From NCBI RefSeq assembly GCF_000830505.1, contig NZ_JXOK01000081.1:116044-180043 (forward strand): a DNA stretch of 64,000 bases, in the 5' to 3' direction. This stretch comes from Vibrio mytili (GTDB lineage: Bacteria > Pseudomonadota > Gammaproteobacteria > Enterobacterales > Vibrionaceae). Position 1 is the first letter of the stretch. The number at the start of each line of letters is the position of its first letter. The notes beneath the pieces were generated by a model that was not told the DNA's origin, ran no database searches, and saw only the letters and a list, made by a program, of their open reading frames with translations. A program made the translations under genes and the position numbers. Below are positions 35,652 to 43,673 of this stretch, piece after piece.

Positions 35652-35993
35652 ATGAAACAAGCAGCGTTAGGTATCGTGTTGGCTTTACTCGTGGGTTGCA
35701 CAGCAACGACACAAGAGCTGGCTCAGGCGGGGGATTGGTATCAAATTGGTTATCAAGATGGAATTACAGGCCATACATCCAAAACCATGAACGAGTTAAA
35801 AAAATTAGGCAGTGTTAATCAAGGGGACTATGACCAGGGGTATCTCGAAGGCGTGACAGAATATTGCAATCCGGATTTTGCGTATCAAATTGGATTGTCG
35901 GGTCAATACTATACCGGTGTTTGTGAAGGCACTAAGCAAGCACAAAAGTTCCGTATGGAATGGCAACGTGGCTGGAATGAATACAATAACTAG
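35652..35993 (+). CDS. DUF2799-like lipoprotein of 113 residues
   Basis: The N-terminus MKQAALGIVLALLVGCTATT is a lipoprotein signal peptide with lipobox LVGC, so the mature protein starts at Cys16. The remainder carries repeated YQIGYQDGITG, YDQGYLEGVTEYC, FAYQIGLSGQYYTGVCEG and WQRGWNEY segments, the G-Y/W-x-x-G pattern of DUF2799 proteins. The residue after the Cys is Thr rather than Asp, so outer-membrane sorting is expected. Two cysteines in the mature chain may form a disulfide. Function unknown. ATG 35652 follows AAGGATAAG. Confidence 0.85.
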   Translation: MKQAALGIVLALLVGCTATTQELAQAGDWYQIGYQDGITGHTSKTMNELKKLGSVNQGDYDQGYLEGVTEYCNPDFAYQIGLSGQYYTGVCEGTKQAQKFRMEWQRGWNEYNN

Positions 35994-36102
35994 TTTGCGT
36001 TCGTTTCGCTTTTGAAGTATGTGATATTTGATGCGTATTTAACATCGACGTTGGATAACTGTGCTTTACTCTCATCATTGAGATCGAGACTGGAGTCGAG
36101 AT

Positions 36103-36420
36103 ATGAAGAAGTACGTGTGCCTTGTTTTAGTCATGCTGCCGTTAATGGCCAATGCATCTAATGTATTGAAAGACACAATCAAAGCGAAGCGAAAAATTGA
36201 ACACAGTAAAAACACGCTGAATAATACCAAACGTAACATTAATGAAATTAACAGCGGCACTTACGTTGAGAACCAAGCCAAGCGTGAGGTGAACAAAGCG
36301 ACCAGTAAGTACACGGATAAAGTGGATGACGTGAAGCATATCGCGGAACCTGAACATATCAAACGCAAAGCCAACAACGAGATCAATCGTCAGGTGGATG
36401 AATGGCTGTATGAAGACTAG
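36103..36420 (+). CDS. Secreted hypothetical protein of 105 residues
   Basis: The product has a signal peptide (MKKYVCLVLVMLPLMANAS, likely cut after NA) followed by a strongly charged, helix-forming, Lys/Asn-rich region (KAKRKIEHSKNTLNNTKRNI and similar) with no further cysteines. The mature part looks like a periplasmic coiled coil. I do not recognise a family. It lies 109 bases after the DUF2799-like gene in the same direction and may be cotranscribed. No ribosome binding site stands out beyond GGAG at about 36092. Confidence 0.7.
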   Translation: MKKYVCLVLVMLPLMANASNVLKDTIKAKRKIEHSKNTLNNTKRNINEINSGTYVENQAKREVNKATSKYTDKVDDVKHIAEPEHIKRKANNEINRQVDEWLYED

Positions 36421-36494
36421 GGTTTGGCGAAAGAGAACAAAAGGTGGCAGGGCGTCACCTTTGATCTCTATTCCCGCTATTTGTCTTTTCTAAG

Positions 36495-37421
36495 CTATTT
36501 ATTTTGCTGACTTTCTACCGCTTTGCGTAGGAATCCATCTTGATGAGAAAGCTGTTGTCTCGCTGTATCAATATCCAGATCAGTGAGGATCATTAAGATC
36601 GCCAGTTTTACATCATAATTGGTTTGTTTGAGCATGCTCTTTGCCTGTTCTTTTTCGCAGTCTGTGGCTTGCATGACAATACGAGCGGCACGTGCGATCA
36701 GCTTGTCGTTAGTCGCTTTTACATCCACCATAAGGTTTTGGTAGCTCTTCCCAATGCGGATCATACTGGCCGTAGTGAGCATATTCAGTACCAGTTTCTG
36801 CGCGGTACCTGATTTCAATCGGGTAGATCCCGTTAACGCTTCTGGGCCAACGACAGGGCTAATTGCGATATCTGCAATATCGGCAATGGGTGAGTCAGGA
36901 TTACAAGACAGAGCCACGGTCGTCGCACCAATGTCATTGGCGTACTCTAAACCACCAATGACATAAGGTGTGCGACCGCTGGCAGCGATTCCTACGACGA
37001 CATCTTTATCGCTGAAGTGAATGTCTTTTAGATCTTGTTCACCAAGTTGGGGCGAGTCTTCAGCGCCTTCTTTTGCTTTTAAAATCGCTTCTGGTCCACC
37101 GGCTATAAGCCCAATCACCATTTTATCAGACACCCCAAACGTGGGTGGGCATTCTGACGCATCGAGTACGCCTAGGCGACCACTTGTACCAGCCCCTAAA
37201 TACACCAGTCGGCCACCAGCTTGAAATGCGTCTGTGATTTTATCAACCGCTTGTGCGATTTCAGGCAGCACTTGCTCCACGGCCAGTGGAACTTGTTTGT
37301 CTTGTTGGTTGATCCGCTGGACAATATCGAGTGAAGGCAATAAATCGATATCCATGGTCTCTGGATTGCGCCCTTCAGACACAAGTTGAGAGATAGCGGC
37401 AATAAGAGCATCATTTGTCAT
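36495..37421 (-). CDS. murQ: N-acetylmuramic acid 6-phosphate etherase MurQ
   Basis: 308 residues, SIS-fold enzyme that cleaves the lactyl ether of MurNAc-6-P to GlcNAc-6-P and lactate. Visible motifs are the N-terminal TMDIDLLPSLDIVQRINQQD, the sugar-phosphate site VYLGAGTSGRLGVLDASECPPTF, GIAASGRTPYV and GSTRLKSGTAQKLVLNML. The C-terminal UBA-like region is NYDVKLAILMILTDLD. It lies 45 bases behind anmK in the same direction, and together with nagZ these genes recycle murein anhydromuropeptides. Confidence 0.96.
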   Translation of the reverse strand: MTNDALIAAISQLVSEGRNPETMDIDLLPSLDIVQRINQQDKQVPLAVEQVLPEIAQAVDKITDAFQAGGRLVYLGAGTSGRLGVLDASECPPTFGVSDKMVIGLIAGGPEAILKAKEGAEDSPQLGEQDLKDIHFSDKDVVVGIAASGRTPYVIGGLEYANDIGATTVALSCNPDSPIADIADIAISPVVGPEALTGSTRLKSGTAQKLVLNMLTTASMIRIGKSYQNLMVDVKATNDKLIARAARIVMQATDCEKEQAKSMLKQTNYDVKLAILMILTDLDIDTARQQLSHQDGFLRKAVESQQNK

Positions 37422-37466
37422 AATAAAATAAACCTTGTCTGACGAGTCGGGACTCTTTAGTTACGT

Positions 37467-38597
37467 TTAGTTTTTGGGATAGAGTACACCGAGTGAAGCG
37501 AGGCGACTTGCGCCAGTAACTTCCGGCAAGTTACTCGGTAAGCCATGAATGTGACGCTGTGCTAGCCAGGCAAATGCCATAGCTTCCATGTAATCGCCAT
37601 TCACCCCTTTCTCTGTTGTTGTGGCGACTTGCCATTGTGGCAATAATGCAGACAAACGCTCCATGAGAAGTGGGTTACGCGCGCCACCTCCGCAAACCAA
37701 GAGTTGTGGAGATGCTCCAGACGCATACTTCTCGACTTCATTGGCCATCGTGATTGCAGAGTACTCACATAATGTTCGCTGTATGTCTTCCGCGCTTAAC
37801 TGGAGGTCGCCAATTTGAGAGCGCAGCCAGTCGATATTAAACAACTCACGACCGGTACTTTTTGGCGCGGAAAGCGTGAGATAAGGCTCTCGCAGTAACT
37901 GTACAAGCAAGGCTTGGTTCACGCGTCCTTGCCGCGCAAATTTTGCGTCTTTATCGAATCCCTGCTTGGTATGAACGTCACACCAAGCATCCATCAGCAT
38001 ATTACCGGGACCCGTGTCATAACCGATCACTGGCTGCTGTGGGTGTAATACGGAAATATTGGCGATACCACCAATGTTTAGCACGATAGTCGTCGAGTCT
38101 TGCGGCGCAAAAATACTCTTATGGAAGGCGGGGACCAGAGGGGCACCTTGTCCTCCAAGCGCCATATCTTTACGACGAAAGTCCGCAACGGTGTCAATGT
38201 CGGTCTTCACTGCGATGATATTGGCATCGCCTAATTGAGTGGTGAAGGGACATGCGCCACTTGGCTGGTGGAACACGGTTTGACCATGGTTGCCAATCGC
38301 GCGAATTTGGCTTGCCTTATAGCCGGATTTCTCCAGTAATTGCAGTATTGCGTCTGCAAATAAATGGCCAAGCCGGTGGTCAAGTTCACCGAGCACTTTT
38401 AGATTTGTACTTTGCCCTGTGCACACTGATAGCAGTATCTGTTTGATGTTTTCTGGCATGGGATAGTCATCGTGCGCGAGTAAGCGAACGTGATCGCCCT
38501 CTATTTCGACTAAAGCGGTATCCACTCCATCCATACTGGTGCCGGACATTACACCTATGTAGTGTTCTTTTACATTCACCGTCTCGTTAAAATTCAC
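37467..38597 (-). CDS. anmK: Anhydro-N-acetylmuramic acid kinase AnmK
   Basis: About 376 residues; opens and phosphorylates 1,6-anhydroMurNAc to MurNAc-6-P, the substrate of MurQ. Family motifs are EHYIGVMSGTSMDGVDTALVEI (nucleotide-binding phosphate 1), AIGNHGQTVFHQP, LNIGGIANISVL, GYDTGPGNMLMD and VCGGGARNPLLMERL. The start is uncertain. I prefer GTG 38597 (MNFNETVNVKEHYIG, with GGGA nine bases upstream); TTG 38612 would add five residues. Divergent from nagZ, so the three recycling genes share one control region at 38598-38686. Confidence 0.93.
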   Translation of the reverse strand: MNFNETVNVKEHYIGVMSGTSMDGVDTALVEIEGDHVRLLAHDDYPMPENIKQILLSVCTGQSTNLKVLGELDHRLGHLFADAILQLLEKSGYKASQIRAIGNHGQTVFHQPSGACPFTTQLGDANIIAVKTDIDTVADFRRKDMALGGQGAPLVPAFHKSIFAPQDSTTIVLNIGGIANISVLHPQQPVIGYDTGPGNMLMDAWCDVHTKQGFDKDAKFARQGRVNQALLVQLLREPYLTLSAPKSTGRELFNIDWLRSQIGDLQLSAEDIQRTLCEYSAITMANEVEKYASGASPQLLVCGGGARNPLLMERLSALLPQWQVATTTEKGVNGDYMEAMAFAWLAQRHIHGLPSNLPEVTGASRLASLGVLYPKN

Positions 38598-38686
38598 AGT
38601 CGATCCCGTCAATTCTTCATTTGTTTATTGTAAAGCAAATCTTAAGCGAATAACCTCATTCCGTACCAGATATTTGAGGAGAGAAA

Positions 38687-39678
38687 ATGGGTCCGTTATG
38701 GGTTGATGTTGCAGGCTATGAACTGACTGCTGAAGACAGAGAGATTTTACAGCATCCTACCGTTGGAGGGTTGATCCTATTTGCGCGAAATTACCACGAC
38801 AGTGCGCAACTTCAAGCGCTGACTAAATCAATTCGTAAAGCGGCAAAACGTCCGATTTTGATTGGTGTTGATCAAGAAGGGGGGAGGGTACAGCGTTTTC
38901 GTGAGGGCTTCTCAATTATCCCTGCTGCGGATGAGTATGCTAAGCATTCAAACGGGGAGGAGCTTGCTCGAATGGGCGGTTGGTTGATGGCGGCGGAGTT
39001 GATTGCTCATGACATTGATCTCAGTTTTGCCCCTGTCTTAGATAAAGGGCATCAATGTAAAGCAATTGGTAGTCGGGCTTTTGGTGACGATGTTGATACG
39101 ATCCTTCGCCACAGCAGTGCTTATATGCAAGGGATGAAAAGCATTGGAATGGCAACCACGGGTAAACATTTTCCAGGCCATGGTGGTGTGATTGCCGACT
39201 CACATCTAGAGACTCCCTATGATGACCGCAGTGATATTTTTGAACTCGACATGGCGATATTCAAATCGCAGATTGATTCAGGAATACTGGACGCATGATG
39301 CCTGCTCATGTGATTTATCCAAATTATGATTCTCAACCAGCCAGTGGTTCTGAATATTGGTTAAAACAAATATTACGTCAACAGCTTGGTTTCAAAGGAC
39401 TGATCTTTTCTGATGATTTGACCATGGAGGGCGCGGCGATCATGGGAGGCCCCGCAGAGCGAGCAAGCCAAGCGCAAAAGGCGGGATGTGATATGCTGTT
39501 AATGTGCAATAAGCGTCAGGCCCAAGTGGAAGTGCTAGACAACTTACCTATTTCAAACGTTGTCTTGGCGACATCTTTGTTGAAGAAACAGAGCGTTTCC
39601 TTAAGTGAGCTCAAGTTATCTCAAGAATGGAAAGCGGCGACAGAAGCAATGAAACGGTTAACGGATTCACGTGACTGA
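38687..39678 (+). pseudogene. nagZ: Beta-N-acetylhexosaminidase NagZ, frameshifted in this sequence
   Basis: Cytoplasmic GH3 glucosaminidase that removes GlcNAc from anhydromuropeptides and so sets inducer levels for AmpC-type responses. The first frame covers MGPLWVDVAGYELTAED, GVDQEGGRVQRFREGF and the catalytic loop KHFPGHGGVIADSHLETP, then stops at TGA 39296-39298 after SGILDA. The second starts in the overlapping ATGATG with MMPAHVIYPNYD and holds the nucleophile segment FSDDLTMEGAAIMG. One extra A (GCAATGATG, at about 39295) restores LDAMMPAHVIY and a 330-residue protein, the usual Vibrio length. No function is lost in the alignment, so the deletion is probably technical. Confidence 0.9.
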
Positions 39679-39746
39679 TGGACATGGCATCGAAGCAAAC
39701 TTTGTCTTTTTATTTCGAGTGTAGTCTGCTCCAGATTTAATTTAAG

Positions 39747-39764
39747 TGTAAACTTTAATTTACG
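39747..39764. promoter_or_regulatory. TyrR box upstream of aroF (distal)
   Basis: TGTAAA-CTTTAA-TTTACG is one mismatch from the TyrR consensus TGTAAA-N6-TTTACA. It lies 121-138 bases before the aroF start. Confidence 0.8.
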
Positions 39765-39856
39765 TTAAATGTTTTTTATTGTGTACACTTGTTTTTCTTG
39801 GATAGCCTGTTATCTTGTTCGAAAAGCTTAGTTAGCTCACCAAGAGTTTGGTTGGG

Positions 39857-39874
39857 TGTAAATTAAAATATACA
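39857..39874. promoter_or_regulatory. TyrR box upstream of aroF (proximal)
   Basis: TGTAAA-TTAAAA-TATACA matches TGTAAA-N6-TTTACA with one mismatch and ends 10 bases before ATG 39885. A second box so close to the start suits cooperative tyrosine-dependent repression. Confidence 0.72.
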
Positions 39875-39884
39875 GGTCAGAGTT

Positions 39885-40958
39885 ATGCAAAAAAGTGAAT
39901 TGAGCGATATCAACATCATCGAAGAGCAGGTGTTAATCACACCTGATGAGTTAAAAGTCAAACTTCCTCTGAGTGATAAAGCACGTCGCTTTATCCAAGA
40001 GTCTCGCCAAACTATTGCTAACATCATTCATAAAAAAGACCATCGTCTGCTAGTGGTGTGTGGGCCATGTTCTATCCATGATGTAGAGGCGGCAAAAGAG
40101 TACGCTAAACGTCTCAAAGCATTGTCTGAGCAACTAAGCGACCAACTGTATATTGTTATGCGCGTTTACTTTGAAAAGCCTCGTACGACCGTAGGTTGGA
40201 AAGGCTTGATCAATGACCCTCACTTGGATGGTAGCTTTGATATTGAGCACGGCTTACACGTGGGACGCGAACTATTGGTTGAGTTGGCTGAGATGGACAT
40301 TCCTCTTGCCACTGAAGCGCTAGACCCAATTAGTCCGCAATACTTAGCGGATACGTTCAGCTGGGCTGCGATTGGCGCACGTACAACAGAATCCCAGACT
40401 CACCGTGAAATGGCCAGTGGTTTGTCTATGCCAATCGGTTTTAAAAACGGTACTGACGGCAGCTTATCTACCGCTATCAATGCGATGCAAGCAGCATCTT
40501 CTAGCCATCGTTTTATGGGGATTAACCGCGAAGGTCAGGTAGCACTTCTTACCACTCAAGGTAATAAAAACGGTCATGTTATTTTACGTGGTGGTAAACA
40601 AACCAACTACGATTCAGTTTCCGTTAATGAGTGTGAACAAGAAATGGCGCAATCTGGCTTAGACGCTTCGTTGATGGTGGATTGTAGCCATGCAAACTCT
40701 CGTAAAGATTACCGTCGCCAACCATTGGTTGCAGAAGATGTGATTCACCAAATTCGTGAAGGTAATAAATCCATCATTGGTCTAATGATTGAAAGTCATA
40801 TTAATGAAGGTAATCAACCTTCTGATATTAAACTGGATGAAATGAAATACGGCGTATCTATCACCGACGCGTGTATCAATTGGGACTCTACTGAGGCACT
40901 ATTACGTCACGCTCACGAAGAGCTAGTGCCTTTCCTAGAAAATCGTCTAAAAGGTTAA
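39885..40958 (+). CDS. aroF: DAHP synthase, tyrosine-sensitive type (AroF)
   Basis: 357-residue class I 3-deoxy-D-arabino-heptulosonate-7-phosphate synthase, the first enzyme of the shikimate pathway. Motifs are LLVVCGPCSIHDVEAAKEYA (metal-binding Cys), YFEKPRTTVGWKGLINDPHLDGS, GARTTESQTHREMASGLSMP and MVDCSHANSRKDYRRQ. The subtype follows from tight linkage to tyrA (27 bases) and the two TyrR boxes. The pair makes tyrosine under TyrR control, as in E. coli. Confidence 0.95.
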   Translation: MQKSELSDINIIEEQVLITPDELKVKLPLSDKARRFIQESRQTIANIIHKKDHRLLVVCGPCSIHDVEAAKEYAKRLKALSEQLSDQLYIVMRVYFEKPRTTVGWKGLINDPHLDGSFDIEHGLHVGRELLVELAEMDIPLATEALDPISPQYLADTFSWAAIGARTTESQTHREMASGLSMPIGFKNGTDGSLSTAINAMQAASSSHRFMGINREGQVALLTTQGNKNGHVILRGGKQTNYDSVSVNECEQEMAQSGLDASLMVDCSHANSRKDYRRQPLVAEDVIHQIREGNKSIIGLMIESHINEGNQPSDIKLDEMKYGVSITDACINWDSTEALLRHAHEELVPFLENRLKG

Positions 40959-40985
40959 AAACGGGAACTTATTTAAGGAACATCA

Positions 40986-42113
40986 ATGGCAGTTGAACTT
41001 AACGCATTACGCGATCAGATTGATGCAGTGGACAAGCAAATGCTGGAGCTGTTGTCTCAGCGTTTGGCTTTGGTAGAAAAAGTCGGGGAAGTAAAAAGCG
41101 AGCACGGCTTGCCAATTTATGCCCCTGACCGCGAAGCTGCGATGTTGGCCTCTCGCCGAGCTGAAGCCGAAAAAATGGGGATACCCCCTCAACTGATAGA
41201 AGATATTCTTCGTCGTACTATGCGTGAGTCTTATGCCAGCGAGAAAGATTCCGGTTTTAAGTGTTTGAATCCTGAACTACGCTCAGTTGTGATTATTGGC
41301 GGTAATGGGCAACTGGGTGGATTATTTGGCCGCATGTTCAAATTATCGGGCTACCAAGTGAAAGTACTCGGTAGTAAAGATTGGGAACATGCCGATGATA
41401 TCTTGAAAGATGCTGGTCTGGTGGTCGTTACCGTTCCGATTCATTTGACTGAAGGTGTGATTGAGAAGCTTGATAACCTGCCAGAAGATTGTATTTTGTG
41501 TGACTTCACATCGATCAAGTCCAAGCCATTACAAGCGATGCTTAAAGTACATGCTGGGCCAGTTGTGGGACTGCACCCTATGTTTGGTCCAGATGTGCCG
41601 AGTCTTGCAAAGCAAGTTGTTGTGTACTGTGATGGCCGTGGTAGTGAACATTACCAATGGTTGCTGCAACAATTTAGCATTTGGGGCGCAAGTTTGTGTC
41701 AGATTGAAGCGGAAGAGCACGATCATGGCATGACATTAATTCAGGCATTGCGTCACTTTACTTCCTTTGCTTACGGCATGCACTTAAGTAAAGAGAACCC
41801 CAATATTGACCAATTGTTGAAGCTCAGCTCCCCTATCTATCGTCTTGAGTTAGCAATGGTTGGGCGACTGTTTGGGCAGGATCCGAACTTGTATGGCGAT
41901 ATTATTTTCTCATCGCAAGAGAACATCGACATGATTAAGCGATTCCATCAACGCTTAGGCGACGCTGTGGCGATTTTGGATGGTCAAGATAAAGCCAAGT
42001 TTGTAGAAAGCTTTAAACAGGTGAGTGATTGGTTTGGCGGGTACTCACAGCAGTTCATGAATGAAAGCCAAAACTTGCTCAAGCAAGCTAACGACAACAT
42101 TCATCGTGGATGA
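40986..42113 (+). CDS. tyrA: Chorismate mutase / prephenate dehydrogenase TyrA
   Basis: 375-residue bifunctional T-protein. The N-terminal AroQ mutase helix domain (about 1-90, LRDQIDAVDKQMLELLSQRL) is followed by the NAD+-binding dehydrogenase domain (VVIIGGNGQLGGLFGRMF, about 99-116). The substrate loop is VGLHPMFGPDVPSLAKQ with the catalytic His in this block, then QALRHFTSFAYGMHL. It makes 4-hydroxyphenylpyruvate for tyrosine. ATG 40986 follows AAGGAACATCA. It is the last gene of the aroF-tyrA operon before a terminator. Confidence 0.96.
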   Translation: MAVELNALRDQIDAVDKQMLELLSQRLALVEKVGEVKSEHGLPIYAPDREAAMLASRRAEAEKMGIPPQLIEDILRRTMRESYASEKDSGFKCLNPELRSVVIIGGNGQLGGLFGRMFKLSGYQVKVLGSKDWEHADDILKDAGLVVVTVPIHLTEGVIEKLDNLPEDCILCDFTSIKSKPLQAMLKVHAGPVVGLHPMFGPDVPSLAKQVVVYCDGRGSEHYQWLLQQFSIWGASLCQIEAEEHDHGMTLIQALRHFTSFAYGMHLSKENPNIDQLLKLSSPIYRLELAMVGRLFGQDPNLYGDIIFSSQENIDMIKRFHQRLGDAVAILDGQDKAKFVESFKQVSDWFGGYSQQFMNESQNLLKQANDNIHRG

Positions 42114-42146
42114 GGTTGACACGGTATATCCCGAATGACGAAACCG

Positions 42147-42174
42147 AAAAAGAGCAGCTAGGCTGCTCTTTTTT
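42147..42174. terminator. Bidirectional terminator between tyrA and the M23 peptidase gene
   Basis: AAAAAGAGCAGC/GCTGCTCTTTTTT with a TAG loop, between convergent genes. Confidence 0.93.
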
Positions 42175-42207
42175 ATCGTCTATCTAATGAGTATCGACCT
42201 CATGCAA

Positions 42208-43215
42208 TCAGTTCACTGAGGTTTCACTCTCTTTCTTATTTGGGTTCGACGCAGTATCGATGCTGTTGTCTCGATAAGGGGAGTTAGTCAAATTGATTTG
42301 AAGACGAACGACGTTATCAATCAATTGCACCAGCGGGCCCCATTTTACTTTGTGTTCTTTTTCGAAGACCGAGTTGAAGTTTTCTGGTGTCCAGTCCATG
42401 AAATACTTCGGGTTCAATGCTTTGCCTAAAAAACGAACTTCATAATGCAGGTGAGGGCCTGTGGAGTTTCCAGAGTTGCCGCATTGAGCAATGACGTCTC
42501 CTTTACTGACAAACTGACCATTTTTCACTGAGAAATGGCGTAGGTGAGCATAGACGCTACTAAACCCAAATGAGTGGCGTAAAGTGATGTAGTTGCCGTA
42601 ACCAGAGTACCCCCAACGCGCGATATCCACTACGCCATCGGCTGGCGCATAGATGGTCTTGCCCTGATCGCAAGTCAAATCAATTCCCGTATGTACTTTT
42701 TGTCTTCCTGAGATAGGGTGAGTACGTCTACCAAATGGAGATGAAACTCGATTGTATCTCATTGGACTGTCATTTGGGATCAGACGAAACATGGTCGCGC
42801 GAACCGCAGAGTCGATCGCCGCGGCATCAATCCTTTCTTCTAATGCTTGTTGGTTTGTGTTGTCCATCATGTCTTCGTCAGCAAGACCGAGCACAGATTC
42901 GACATCGAATACGCGCTTACCTAATATTTGAATCTCGCCATCTTTATCTGTTAAAGATTGAGACAGAATATGATTGGTATCAACTTGCTCTTCGTAAAGG
43001 GCAGTCATTTCTGCTTTCTCGCTTTCTAGCTTTGCTATGGTTTGAATTAACTCATTCTGATTGTTCAGTTGATGTTGATTCATATACCACGCGCCACCTA
43101 GGACGGCTGGTAAAGTGATAACCGAAGCGACAATAGCTAGGACCGAAAAGCGGCCCAAATAAAAGTGCTGATCACCTTTTTTTGTCGGTATCTGCATGAT
43201 GATTTTTTTAGACAT
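42208..43215 (-). CDS. M23-family murein endopeptidase (membrane-anchored)
   Basis: 335 residues. A short cytoplasmic N-terminus is followed by one transmembrane segment (about 24-44, FSVLAIVASVITLPAVLGG), a coiled-coil-like stretch (LESEKAEMTALYEEQVD) and a LytM/M23 domain at about 165-270. The zinc motifs H-x3-D (HTGIDLTC) and H-x-H (GPHLHYEV) are both intact, so it should be an active endopeptidase cutting D-Ala-mDAP crosslinks. It resembles the Shy/NlpD-type proteins of Vibrio but I cannot assign a specific member. No ribosome binding site is obvious before ATG 43215; a structured leader precedes it. Confidence 0.88.
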   Translation of the reverse strand: MSKKIIMQIPTKKGDQHFYLGRFSVLAIVASVITLPAVLGGAWYMNQHQLNNQNELIQTIAKLESEKAEMTALYEEQVDTNHILSQSLTDKDGEIQILGKRVFDVESVLGLADEDMMDNTNQQALEERIDAAAIDSAVRATMFRLIPNDSPMRYNRVSSPFGRRTHPISGRQKVHTGIDLTCDQGKTIYAPADGVVDIARWGYSGYGNYITLRHSFGFSSVYAHLRHFSVKNGQFVSKGDVIAQCGNSGNSTGPHLHYEVRFLGKALNPKYFMDWTPENFNSVFEKEHKVKWGPLVQLIDNVVRLQINLTNSPYRDNSIDTASNPNKKESETSVN

Positions 43216-43673
43216 AGTTATTATTTTTTCGATTAGTTTGTGCCCTTCTTAAAAGCGAAGTGAACTCAATGCACCGTCGTTTAAGAAGGTCGTGGTCGCC
43301 GACATCCAATTGGCCTATAAGCGGTATGATTACCGCATCCAAAAGCGTTACAGATATGAATGCAACACCGAATCGTTTGTGTCATTCCTAATTTATACCG
43401 AAGTGAAACGGTATCATAATCAAGAAAATCGGCTGAGCAGTATATCAAGTAGAACAAAAAGTGTTCAACTGTGTTTAAGAAAACACCGAGCCAGCTCTAA
43501 AGCAATGTACGCTTTACGGTTGCTGTACACAGAAAAATGCGAACTCCATATTCAAAGAGTTTGGTCGCCCCGACAGCAATGAGTAAAGCAAGAAAGGCCG
43601 CTATAATAGCGGCCTTTGTACAAATTACAATCAAAGCTTGAGAACAATCACTGGAGACGCTGTTCTCACGTAT
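43216..43673. other. Intergenic region rich in inverted repeats between the M23 gene and ettA
   Basis: 458 bases without a convincing gene. Perfect inverted repeats are CCTTCTTAAA (43244-43253) with TTTAAGAAGG (43280-43289), GCGGTA-TGAT-TACCGC (43321-43336), ATACCG with CGGTAT (43395-43414) and the ettA terminator AAAGGCCGCTA/TAGCGGCCTTT (about 43594-43618). A 96-codon frame at 43292-43582 (+) spans these repeats, starts without a ribosome binding site and has no recognisable composition. The first repeat would form in the leader of the M23 mRNA. Confidence 0.5.
43594..43618 (-). terminator. Intrinsic terminator after ettA
   Basis: AAAGGCCGCTA/TAGCGGCCTTT with a short loop. It lies 56 bases after the ettA stop and is nearly symmetric. 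Confidence 0.8.

Noticed and set aside
39293..39300. ATGA overlap in nagZ read as two translationally coupled genes
   Set aside because: Homology to one NagZ protein crosses the junction without a gap, and one added base restores it; the same argument applies to the ATGA in mutH near 12498-12501.
43292..43582. 96-codon open frame on the plus strand between the M23 gene and ettA
   Set aside because: No ribosome binding site, a composition rich in Tyr/Arg/Lys with no recognisable pattern, and it runs through several inverted repeats; most likely chance.
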